NCBI GenBank assembly: GCA_947470185.1 | Contig: CANIRZ010000002.1 | Coordinates: 122,237-186,236, forward strand | Origin: Sphingomonadales bacterium | Lineage (GTDB): Bacteria; Pseudomonadota; Alphaproteobacteria; Sphingomonadales; Sphingomonadaceae | Length of the DNA stretch: 64,000 nt | Direction: 5' to 3' | In this document: positions 1 to 8,057 of the stretch, piece after piece | How the letters are laid out: each line of letters starts with the position of its first letter | Position numbering within the stretch: position 1 is the first letter of the stretch | Made by a program: the position numbers and the translations under genes | The notes under the pieces: generated by a model | Seen by the model: only the letters and a program-made list of their open reading frames with translations | What the model was told of the DNA's origin: nothing | The model's database searches: none

Positions 1-256
1 GAAGGCCCAAGATTTTTCTGGGTTCATGATTGGCACCTTTGATGAAATCGGTCTTGGTTCCATCATGCAACAGCGCGGGATCACGCCAGCACAAGCGAAG
101 GCTTGCTTAGCGGATAAGGCTGCGTTCAATGCAGTCGTGGGCATGACTGACGCTGGAGCTAAGCTTGGTGTGCGCGGGACTCCGTCATTCCTAATCAACG
201 GCGTTTTGCAAGATCATGTGCACAGCGCCGCCGAACTGGCGGCTCTCTTAAAATAA
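1..256 (+). CDS. DsbA-family thioredoxin-fold protein, C-terminal fragment (cut by window edge)
   Basis: The reading frame is open from the first bases of the window and ends at TAA 254-256, so the start lies upstream. The visible part carries the helical segment and the cis-Pro loop (G-T-P-S-F-L-I-N-G) of DsbA-like thioredoxin folds. It is clearly paralogous to the next gene: both have RGI-x3-QAK-x-CL-x-DKAA followed by GTPSF. The redox CxxC should lie before the window edge and cannot be checked. It is probably a periplasmic thiol:disulfide oxidoreductase. With the following gene it forms a tandem duplication just upstream of smc, 28 bp apart and in the same direction. Confidence 0.8.
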   Translation, partial: KAQDFSGFMIGTFDEIGLGSIMQQRGITPAQAKACLADKAAFNAVVGMTDAGAKLGVRGTPSFLINGVLQDHVHSAAELAALLK

Positions 257-284
257 ACCAACATCCCAGACTGAAGGATTTCCT

Positions 285-1022
285 ATGCGCATTAAGACAT
301 TCATCATCACAACTGCTGCCGCATTTGCACTGGCAGCCTGCGGCAGCAGCGACACCGCAGGCCCGCCAAAGGGTGAACCAATTGCCAAGGTCGCGCCGCC
401 CGCTGGCAAGGCGTGGATCGACGTGGTCTCCAAAACCGAATTTGGCGGCTATCAAATGGGCAACCCCAGCGCGAAATTGAAACTTATCGAATATGGCGCG
501 ATCAGCTGCCCGGGCTGTGCGCAATTCTCGGTGCAATCGACCGAAGAAATTCACAAAATCGTCAATGACGGCACGGTGTCGATGGAATATCGCCCGTTCC
601 TCGTGCATGGCATTCAGGACATTCCTGGTTTCCTTCTGGCGCAATGCAGTGGCCCCGAGGCATTCTTCCCGCTTGTTGAGCAGCTATATGCTGAACAGCA
701 AACCTGGCTCGGCAAACTCAGTACTGTGACGGAGGCAGATCAACAGGCGATGCAGAAAATGGCACCCGAGCAGATTGCAACCTTGCTTGGCACCAAGATG
801 GGCCTGATCGAATTTGTGAAGTCACGCGGTATCAGCGAAGACCAAGCCAAATCATGCCTGTCGGATAAAGCTGCGATTGATAATCTCATCAAAATGACAG
901 AGCGTGGCACCAAGGATGATGGCATATCGGGAACCCCTTCGTTCTTTTTGAACGGCGCGAAGCTTGACGGTGGTGCTTGGAACCAGATCAAGGGCAAGCT
1001 GGTCGAGGCCGGCGCACGCTAA
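285..1022 (+). CDS. DsbA-like thiol:disulfide oxidoreductase lipoprotein
   Basis: The 245-residue protein opens with a lipoprotein signal peptide: basic MRIK, a hydrophobic stretch, then lipobox L-A-A-C with the lipidated Cys at residue 19. The redox centre is CPGC at residues 75-78, and the cis-Pro loop GTPSFF lies near residue 215, as in DsbA family proteins with the inserted helical domain. The likely role is oxidising or shuffling disulfides in periplasmic proteins from a membrane anchor. The Gly after the Cys gives no inner-membrane retention Asp, so outer-membrane sorting is possible. The neighbour upstream is a paralogue. Electron partners such as DsbB are not visible here. Confidence 0.85.
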   Translation: MRIKTFIITTAAAFALAACGSSDTAGPPKGEPIAKVAPPAGKAWIDVVSKTEFGGYQMGNPSAKLKLIEYGAISCPGCAQFSVQSTEEIHKIVNDGTVSMEYRPFLVHGIQDIPGFLLAQCSGPEAFFPLVEQLYAEQQTWLGKLSTVTEADQQAMQKMAPEQIATLLGTKMGLIEFVKSRGISEDQAKSCLSDKAAIDNLIKMTERGTKDDGISGTPSFFLNGAKLDGGAWNQIKGKLVEAGAR

Positions 1023-1074
1023 ATATGGCTCGGGGGGGGCATAACAGCACCACAACCGCAATGGAGACAGCCCG

Positions 1075-4000
1075 TTGCGGATAAAGAAGCTGAAACTCGT
1101 CGGCTTCAAAAGCTTTGTCGAGCCCGCCGAACTCAGGATTGAGAGCGGGCTCACGGGCATTGTCGGGCCCAATGGTTGCGGCAAATCCAACTTGCTTGAG
1201 GCCATTCGCTGGGTGATGGGGGAAAGCAGCGCCAAGTCAATGCGTGGCGCGGGCATGGAAGATGTGATCTTTGCCGGAACCGCGTCGCGTCCGCCGCGCG
1301 ATTTCGCTGAAGTAACCATATTGGCCGAGCGCAGCGACGAAGGCGACGAGAACGATGCCGATGAAGAGTTAGAAGTCACCCGCCGGATCGAGCGCGGGGC
1401 AGGCTCCGCTTATCGATCAAACGGCCGCGATGTCCGCGCGAAGGATGTTGCGCTTATTTTTGCCGATGCTGCAACCGGCGCACATTCGCCCGCACTGGTG
1501 AGCCAAGGCCGCATTGGCGCAATCATCTCCGCCAAGCCGCAGGAACGCCGCCAAATGCTTGAGGAAGCGGCGGGCATCTCCGGCCTGCACGTGCGCCGGA
1601 AGGATGCCGAACAAAAGCTGCGCGCCGCCGAGGCCAATCTGACACGGCTGGCAACTATTCTGGCGGACATGGATGCGCGGGCCGGTCAATTGCGCCGTCA
1701 GGCCAAGCAAGCCGAACGCTATCGCACGCTGACCAAAGACATTCTTCAGGCCGAGGCCCGTTTAATCTTTGTGCGCTGGCGTGAGGCAAAAGCAGCGGCC
1801 GATATCGCCCGCGCTGAAGCAAATACTGCTTCCGGTGCCGTCGAAGACGCAGCGGTTGCGCAGCGCGTCCTGACGGACAAGCAGCAAGACGCGGTCCAGC
1901 AACTCGCCGACGCCCGCGCAGTCGCGATGGCTGCGCGCGATGCCGCCAACGACCTTTCAAACAGGCTTGTGCAGTTGACGGGCGAGCATGAACGGATAAT
2001 CCAGCGCCAATCCGACCTAGCAGCTCAAGCGGCGCGCATGGCCGAAGATGGTGCGCGCGAAGGCAAGTTGACGCATGATGCGGCGGATGCGCTCACGCGG
2101 TTACAGGCGGAAAGCGTAACGCTTGCGGACCAGATTAAGGCGCAGGAGGAGGAACGCCCTGCGTTGCTGCGCACTGCGGAAAATGCGGAGCGGCAGGCGC
2201 GTGAAAGCGAGATTGCTTTGGCCAATGCGTCCGCCGAGCAAGCGCGCGCCGATGCCGAATTGCGCGTGGCAAATGCCGCGTTGGCGGCGGCATCAATGCG
2301 CGTACAACGGGCAGAGCAAGCCTGCGAGCGCGTGTGCGCAGAGCGCGACGCTTTGGGCGATGAGACCGCATATACCGCCGCCAAAAGTGACGCCAATGGC
2401 AGCGTCGAAGCATTGCAGAAGCAATTGCAGAATGACGTTGCTACACATGACGCCGCCGACGCTCGTCGGACCGAGTTGATATCTGCCCGCGACGTCGCCC
2501 AAATAGCCATCGCGAGCGCCAAGGCCGAACTTGCCGCGCTGTTGACCGAACAAAGCGCGCTGCAGCGGTCCTTGACCAAGGGCCAAGGCGACAAAGCCAT
2601 TGACCGCATTTCGGTCAAGCCCGGCTATGAACGCGCTTTGGCTGCGGCGTTGGGCGACGATGCAGATGCAAGCATTGGCGGAGAAACGGGGCGCCGCTGG
2701 CTTGGCGGGACCGCACCCATGAGCAAGCTGGCCAATGATGCGCTGATCCAATTTGTGGATGCACCGCCAGAATTGGCCGCGCGGCTGTCGATGGTTCGTG
2801 TCGTGGAAACGGACGATGGCCAAGCGCTGGCCCCCGGCGAACGCGTGGTAACGTTGGCCGGAAAACTGCGGCGCTGGGATGGCTTTGCGACCGATGGTGA
2901 TGGCGCGACCATCGCAGAGCAATTGGTCCGCGCCAACCGCCTTGCGGAACTCGATTTGCTCATCATACCTGCGCAAGGCGCACTGGATGCACAGGCGCAA
3001 AGCCTGTTGCAGATGACGGATAAAATTGAAGCTGCGCAGGACGCGGTCCGCTCGGCAGCGGCGGCGCGTGTGGCGACTGAAGGTCAGTTGCGGCAAGCAC
3101 TGCGCGCCGTCGATCAAGCCGAAGATGCGTTGACGCGACTGAAATCTGCAAAGGCCGCCCTTGGCGACAGAATGGCCGCAGCCGAGCAAGATTTAGCCGA
3201 GGCGCAAGCGGAGCGCAAAGCAGCCGAGACAGCACGCAACGCCCTGCCCGACGGGTCGCATCATGCGGACCTCGTGCAAAGCCTCGCCACCGCGCATGAG
3301 GCAACCCGCGATTTAATGGCCCGCAATCAGGCAGACCTGTCCGCGCTGGAACAACGCATCGCGCAAAGCCGCGAACGGCGTGCCGTGACGATGGCCGAAA
3401 TTCGCAGCTGGCAGGAACGCGCCGGCGAGGCCGAACGCCGGATTGCTGAAATGAACACACGCAGCGCGGATATCTTTACTGAGCAAGAGGCGATGGCGGG
3501 AAGGCCGGAAATCCTAGCGCGCGACATTGCTACTTTGCGGGCAGACAAAGATGAGCTGGCCGAGAAACTCGCTGGCCTGCAAACCGCCGAGACGGCCCAT
3601 GAAGCTACGTTGCGCGCGCTGGAGAGCGAATTGGCAGCAGCGGCGGAGCGCCTGTCGGTTGCCCGCGAGGCCCGCGCTGGCGCCAATGCGCGCGCCGAAA
3701 ATCAGGAACAGCGCCGCGTTGAAATGGGCCGCATTTCAGGAGAACGGTTCGAATGCCCGCCACCTGTCCTGCCCGAAAAGCTGAACTTTGATGAAGATGC
3801 GATGGACGATGCCGCCGTCGAGTCGAACCGGCTCGACCGCTTGCAAAATGAGCGGGAGCGGATCGGCCCAGTCAACCTCATCGCAGCTGATGAGCTCGCC
3901 GAATTGGAAACACAGCAAGGGACCAGCGTTGCCGAAAGCGATGAGCTTACCCTCGCCATCAATCGTCTGCGCGGATCCATCGGCAGCTTGAACCGCGAAG

Positions 4001-4488
4001 GCCGCGCGCGGCTGCTGACTGCATTTGAAGCTGTCGACGGCCACTTTCGCCGCCTGTTTGCGACGTTGTTCAATGGCGGCCAAGCGCATCTGGCCTTGAT
4101 CGACAGCGACGACCCGTTGGAGGCTGGCCTCGAAATTTTCGCGCAACCACCGGGCAAAAAACTTCAGTCGCTGACCTTGCTATCGGGCGGAGAACAGGCG
4201 CTGACGGCGGTTGCGCTTATCTTTGGTTTGTTCCTCACCAACCCTGCGCCCATTTGCGTGCTCGACGAAGTCGACGCGCCACTTGATGACGCCAATATCG
4301 AACGCTTCTGCGACTTGCTCGACGCGATGACTCAGGAGACCGATACGCGCTACCTGATTGTCACGCACAATGCCGTGACGATGAGCCGGATGCACCGCTT
4401 GTTTGGCGTAACAATGGTCGAACAGGGCATCAGCCGACTGGTATCGGTTGACCTTGGGGGCGCAGAGCAATTACTGGCCGCAGAATGA
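1075..4488 (+). CDS. smc: Chromosome segregation protein SMC
   Basis: The protein has 1137 residues, close to the usual bacterial SMC length. The N-terminal Walker A is GPNGCGKS at residues 31-38. The C-terminal ATPase half has the signature LSGGEQ at about 1036, Walker B LDEVDAP at about 1063 and the H-loop THN at about 1098. Between them are long Ala/Glu/Arg-rich coiled-coil arms and a central hinge (roughly 490-620). The start is TTG at 1075, with GGAGA at 1063-1067 in front; no in-frame ATG sits nearby. SMC dimers load on DNA with ScpA/ScpB, which are not in this window, and organise the chromosome. Its stop overlaps the next gene by 4 bp (ATGA), implying translational coupling. Confidence 0.97.
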   Translation: MRIKKLKLVGFKSFVEPAELRIESGLTGIVGPNGCGKSNLLEAIRWVMGESSAKSMRGAGMEDVIFAGTASRPPRDFAEVTILAERSDEGDENDADEELEVTRRIERGAGSAYRSNGRDVRAKDVALIFADAATGAHSPALVSQGRIGAIISAKPQERRQMLEEAAGISGLHVRRKDAEQKLRAAEANLTRLATILADMDARAGQLRRQAKQAERYRTLTKDILQAEARLIFVRWREAKAAADIARAEANTASGAVEDAAVAQRVLTDKQQDAVQQLADARAVAMAARDAANDLSNRLVQLTGEHERIIQRQSDLAAQAARMAEDGAREGKLTHDAADALTRLQAESVTLADQIKAQEEERPALLRTAENAERQARESEIALANASAEQARADAELRVANAALAAASMRVQRAEQACERVCAERDALGDETAYTAAKSDANGSVEALQKQLQNDVATHDAADARRTELISARDVAQIAIASAKAELAALLTEQSALQRSLTKGQGDKAIDRISVKPGYERALAAALGDDADASIGGETGRRWLGGTAPMSKLANDALIQFVDAPPELAARLSMVRVVETDDGQALAPGERVVTLAGKLRRWDGFATDGDGATIAEQLVRANRLAELDLLIIPAQGALDAQAQSLLQMTDKIEAAQDAVRSAAAARVATEGQLRQALRAVDQAEDALTRLKSAKAALGDRMAAAEQDLAEAQAERKAAETARNALPDGSHHADLVQSLATAHEATRDLMARNQADLSALEQRIAQSRERRAVTMAEIRSWQERAGEAERRIAEMNTRSADIFTEQEAMAGRPEILARDIATLRADKDELAEKLAGLQTAETAHEATLRALESELAAAAERLSVAREARAGANARAENQEQRRVEMGRISGERFECPPPVLPEKLNFDEDAMDDAAVESNRLDRLQNERERIGPVNLIAADELAELETQQGTSVAESDELTLAINRLRGSIGSLNREGRARLLTAFEAVDGHFRRLFATLFNGGQAHLALIDSDDPLEAGLEIFAQPPGKKLQSLTLLSGGEQALTAVALIFGLFLTNPAPICVLDEVDAPLDDANIERFCDLLDAMTQETDTRYLIVTHNAVTMSRMHRLFGVTMVEQGISRLVSVDLGGAEQLLAAE

Positions 4489-5354
4489 CTTTACATGGCC
4501 CCATCACCAACAGCTTTATTTCGCAGCGCCTTCGGCTGAACTATGTCGATTGGGGCAACCCCGATGCGCCACCGCTACTTTTGGTCCATGGCGGCCGCGA
4601 CCACGCGCGCAGTTGGGACTGGGTTGCTGAGGAATTGCGCAATGATTGGCATATCATTGCACCTGACTTGCGTGGCCATGGTGACAGCGCATGGTCACCA
4701 GATGGCAGCTATGAAATGTCGACATTTGTCTATGACATGGCGCAATTGATCCATCAGCTAAACCTTGCACCTGTCAGCATCATCGCCCATTCGATGGGCG
4801 GCAATATTGCGACACGCTATGCTGGTCTGTTCCCTGAAAATGTCAGGAAAATGGTAAATATCGAAGGATTGGGCCTGTCGCCAAAGATGCAGGCCGAACG
4901 CGACGCGATCGGCATCCAAAAGCGTTTCCGGCAATGGATTGAGGATAAGCGCAACGCCGCCGGTCGGTCGCCCAAACGCTACCCCAATATCGAAGCTGCT
5001 TATGAACGGATGAAGACCGAAAACAGCTATTTGACCGACGAACAAGCGCGTCACCTGACGGTCCATGGCATAAGCCGCAACGAAGACGGCAGCTGGAGCT
5101 GGAAGTTCGACAATTACCTCAATATCTGGGCGATATTCGACATGCCGCGTGAGGATTTGATGGCCATATGGCAGTCCATCACCTGCCCGATGTTGATGAT
5201 GTATGGGGCCAACAGTTGGGCGTCAAACCCCGAAAAAGATGGACGAATTAACAATTTCCCAACGGCAAAGGTCGTGGAATATGAAAATGCCGGCCACTGG
5301 TTACACCATGACCAGTTTGACCGCTTCATGGCCGATGTTAGGGCGTTTCTGTAG
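4485..5354 (+). CDS. Alpha/beta hydrolase
   Basis: This is a 289-residue single-domain alpha/beta hydrolase. The oxyanion region is HGGRD, followed by GHGDS, the nucleophile elbow HSMGG (Ser near residue 100) and a C-terminal GHWLHHD with the catalytic His. The acid should be the Asp/Asn region before it (the stretch around MYGANSWAS is atypical), so the acid residue needs a structural alignment. The fold matches hydrolases of the meta-cleavage product/haloalkane type, but the substrate cannot be named. Its ATG overlaps the smc stop (ATGA), yet no functional link to SMC is known. It converges on the DNA ligase gene, with only 10 bp between the stop codons. Confidence 0.85.
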   Translation: MTLHGPITNSFISQRLRLNYVDWGNPDAPPLLLVHGGRDHARSWDWVAEELRNDWHIIAPDLRGHGDSAWSPDGSYEMSTFVYDMAQLIHQLNLAPVSIIAHSMGGNIATRYAGLFPENVRKMVNIEGLGLSPKMQAERDAIGIQKRFRQWIEDKRNAAGRSPKRYPNIEAAYERMKTENSYLTDEQARHLTVHGISRNEDGSWSWKFDNYLNIWAIFDMPREDLMAIWQSITCPMLMMYGANSWASNPEKDGRINNFPTAKVVEYENAGHWLHHDQFDRFMADVRAFL

Positions 5355-5367
5355 GGTCCTGACCCTA
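5352..5367. repeat. 16-bp palindrome holding both convergent stop codons
   Basis: TAGGGTCCTGACCCTA is a dyad (7-bp arms, 2-bp centre). The left arm carries the TAG stop of the plus-strand hydrolase, and the right arm carries the TAG stop of the minus-strand ligase. The loop is too short for an efficient hairpin and there is no flanking T-run, so it is not called a terminator. Confidence 0.5.
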
Positions 5368-6933
5368 ACCAATCATCGCACGCAAATTGGCAATCGTATC
5401 GGCCTCGTCTGCGGGCTTGTCCCGGCGCAAGCGCGAGATTCGCGGGAAGCGCATGGCGATGCCGGATTTGTGCCGCTTGGATTCGTGCACCGCGTCAAAT
5501 GCCACCTCAAGCACCAGCGATTTTTCGACTTCGCGCACAGGGCCAAAACGCGCGACCGTGTTGTTGCGCACGAAGCGATCAAGCCACTTCAATTCTTCAT
5601 CGCTGAACCCTGAATAGGCCTTACCCACGGGCAACAAATCGCCATCCGGCGTCCAGCAGCCGAAGGTATAGTCTGAATAAAAAGAAGAGCGTTTCCCGCT
5701 ACCGCGCTGCGCGTACATCATCACGCAATCGGCCACGAGTGGTTCACGTTTCCATTTGTACCAAAGGCCAACCTTGCGGCCTGCCAAATACGGCGACTCC
5801 CGCCGTTTGAGCATAACGCCCTCAATCGCCACCGCACACGCAGCCGCGCGCATTTCCGCCAGATGGTCAAAATCGCGGGCTTCAATGATAACTGACAGAT
5901 CAAAGCGCACCGCATCAAGTTTGGCCACGAACATCTCAAGCCGGTTGCGCCGCATTGTCCAAGGCAGCGCGCGCACATCCTCCGTCCCGTCGAACAATAT
6001 GTCATATAGACGCACAAATACTGGATATTCCGCCTGCATTGCCGCGGTCACATTCTTGCGTCCCAGTCGCTGCTGCAGGGCGTTGAAGCTTGCGGCTTCC
6101 CCACCCTGAACATCGCCGCGCACCAGCAATTCGCCATCGACCACGCCGATGCCGTTAAAGGCTGCGGCTATTTCGGGAAATGCGGCCGTGACTTCATCAC
6201 CACCACGACTGAACAAACGGGTTTCACCGCCGGTGGACGCGATCTGAATACGGATGCCATCCCATTTCCATTCGGCGACAAATTCATCGAGATTCACTTT
6301 GCCGTCCTCCAACGGATGCGCAAGCATGAAGGGCCGGAAAAATGCGCTATCGGCAGGGTCGGGACGCTCAGACTTACCTTCGCCCCACGCAAAAAGCTCG
6401 GCATAAGGCGGACGAAGCGCGTGCCATACCTCTTCGACATCATCCACGGAAAGGCCAAAGGCTTGCCCAAAGGCGGTTTTGGCGAGGCGCGCGGATATGC
6501 CAACGCGCATGCCGCCTGTCGCCAATTTGAGCAGCGCATATCGGCCATTGGCATCAAGCCGGTCCATCAATTCCGCCAGCACCGCCGGCGCACGCGCGCG
6601 GCTTGTGCTGCTCAGCACGTCAATGACTTCAGACACCGTTGGTGCGACAACGTCTTGGCTGACGTCTGGCCACATCAGGGCCACCGTTTCCGCTGTATCA
6701 CCGACATAGTCCCGGCTCATGCGGAACAGCATCGGGTCGAACTGTTCTTCCGCCATGGCGCGAATTGCGGCAGCTTTTACCGTTGATATGCTCAACGTGC
6801 CTGCAAGCGCCGCAAGTGCCCAGCCGCGATCCGGGTCGGGCGTCGTGCGCAGATAATCGGCAATCAGCCTGACCTTATGGTCGCGCGACCGTGTGTAGAT
6901 CAGTCCGTCGAGGAGCGCGGCAAATGCCTGCAT
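5365..6933 (-). CDS. ATP-dependent DNA ligase (Lhr/exonuclease-associated type)
   Basis: The 522-residue protein has an N-terminal helical DNA-binding domain (about 1-190), a nucleotidyltransferase core and a C-terminal OB fold. The AMP-accepting lysine is K223 in EWKWDGIR, followed by FSRGGDE, DGEL and a distal WYKWKRE motif, all classic ligase motifs. Length and motif order fit the bacterial ATP-dependent ligases (LigB/'cisplatin damage response' family) encoded beside an SNM1-like exonuclease. They seal nicks in a stress repair pathway alongside the essential NAD-dependent LigA. Its ATG overlaps the exonuclease stop by 1 bp (TGATG), so the two are co-translated. The usual further partners, Lhr helicase and a metallophosphoesterase, are absent from this locus. 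Confidence 0.93.
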   Translation of the reverse strand: MQAFAALLDGLIYTRSRDHKVRLIADYLRTTPDPDRGWALAALAGTLSISTVKAAAIRAMAEEQFDPMLFRMSRDYVGDTAETVALMWPDVSQDVVAPTVSEVIDVLSSTSRARAPAVLAELMDRLDANGRYALLKLATGGMRVGISARLAKTAFGQAFGLSVDDVEEVWHALRPPYAELFAWGEGKSERPDPADSAFFRPFMLAHPLEDGKVNLDEFVAEWKWDGIRIQIASTGGETRLFSRGGDEVTAAFPEIAAAFNGIGVVDGELLVRGDVQGGEAASFNALQQRLGRKNVTAAMQAEYPVFVRLYDILFDGTEDVRALPWTMRRNRLEMFVAKLDAVRFDLSVIIEARDFDHLAEMRAAACAVAIEGVMLKRRESPYLAGRKVGLWYKWKREPLVADCVMMYAQRGSGKRSSFYSDYTFGCWTPDGDLLPVGKAYSGFSDEELKWLDRFVRNNTVARFGPVREVEKSLVLEVAFDAVHESKRHKSGIAMRFPRISRLRRDKPADEADTIANLRAMIG

Positions 6934-7946
6934 CAGCCCTCATCCTCTTCTTCACGGCCGACAAGATCGAGTGCGCGCGCCTTCAACTGGTGCAATTCAC
7001 ACCACCGCCCAAGCGCGTCGGTGCGGCCATGGGTAATCCATGTTTCGGCTGGCCGAAGCTCCAATAAAGTGTCCGTCAACTCAGTCCAGTCCGCATGGTC
7101 CGAAATAACCAGCGGCAGTTCGACATTGCGTTGTCGCGCACGTTGCCGCACCCGCATCCATCCCGATGCCATGGCGGTAATCGGGTCGGGCAGCCTTTGG
7201 GCCCATCGGTCATTCATCGCCGAGGGCGGGGCAATGACAATCGCGCCTTTCATCTCGGCCTTGGCAAGTCCGGTCGCCAGTATGAGTTCCCCCAAAGGTA
7301 CATTATGCGCCGCGTATAAATCGCACATTTTCTGCATCGCGCCGTGGATATAAATAGGTGCGTCGAAGCCGGCGCGGCGCAGTTCCGCTATGACACGCTG
7401 CGCCTTGCCAAGCGCATAGGCACCGACAACGATGCAGCCATCCGCATTGGCTTCGCGCGCGGCGAGCAATTTGGCAATCTCGCCCTCAATAGGTGGATGC
7501 GTGAACACAGGCAGGCCAAAGGTCGCCTCGGTAATCAGAACGTCGCAAGCAACCGCTTCGAACGGCGCGCAGGTGGGGTCGAAACGCCGCTTGTAATCCC
7601 CCGTCACCACCACCCGCTCGCCCGCATGCTCAAGCAGGATTTGCGCAGAACCCAAAACATGTCCTGCCGGATGAAAGCTGATCTTCACGCCATTGGCCTC
7701 AAAGCCATCACCATAAGCGATCGGCGCACCCATCTCTGTGCCATAACGCAGCGCCATGATCGCAAGCGTTTCTGGCGTGGCCCAAACGGCCCCATGCCCA
7801 CTGCGGGCATGGTCGGCATGACCATGCGTCACCAAAGCGCGTTCGGCAGGGCGGGACGGGTCAATCCACATGTCCGCCGGCTTGACATAAATGCCGTGCG
7901 CATGTGGTTCGATCCAATGTTGGGCTGCAGTTCGGGAGATATTCAT
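6933..7946 (-). CDS. Ligase-associated MBL-fold DNA exonuclease
   Basis: This metallo-beta-lactamase fold protein has the metal-binding motif HGHADHARSGH at residues 41-51 and a beta-CASP-like second half, as in the SNM1/exonuclease partners of ATP-dependent ligases. The role inferred from the family is DNA end trimming before ligation. The frame extends upstream to 7997, but ATG 7946 is preferred (337 aa): the resulting N-terminus (W-I-E-P-x-x-x-G-I-Y-V-K-P) matches the family start, and AGAAGGA stands just upstream. It is the first gene of the two-gene repair operon, ahead of the ligase. Confidence 0.9.
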   Translation of the reverse strand: MNISRTAAQHWIEPHAHGIYVKPADMWIDPSRPAERALVTHGHADHARSGHGAVWATPETLAIMALRYGTEMGAPIAYGDGFEANGVKISFHPAGHVLGSAQILLEHAGERVVVTGDYKRRFDPTCAPFEAVACDVLITEATFGLPVFTHPPIEGEIAKLLAAREANADGCIVVGAYALGKAQRVIAELRRAGFDAPIYIHGAMQKMCDLYAAHNVPLGELILATGLAKAEMKGAIVIAPPSAMNDRWAQRLPDPITAMASGWMRVRQRARQRNVELPLVISDHADWTELTDTLLELRPAETWITHGRTDALGRWCELHQLKARALDLVGREEEDEG

Positions 7947-8057
7947 TGTCCTTCTCTGAAGCCAGATATGGGGTGCAGAGGGTGCGATGTAAACCAACGG
8001 CTCATGCAGAAGTTCGGCCTATGCAGATAATCATTGGCGCAAACGTCGAGAAAAACT

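Noticed and set aside
2293..3189. 298-codon minus-strand frame
   Set aside because: It is antisense to the coiled-coil part of smc; composition artefact.
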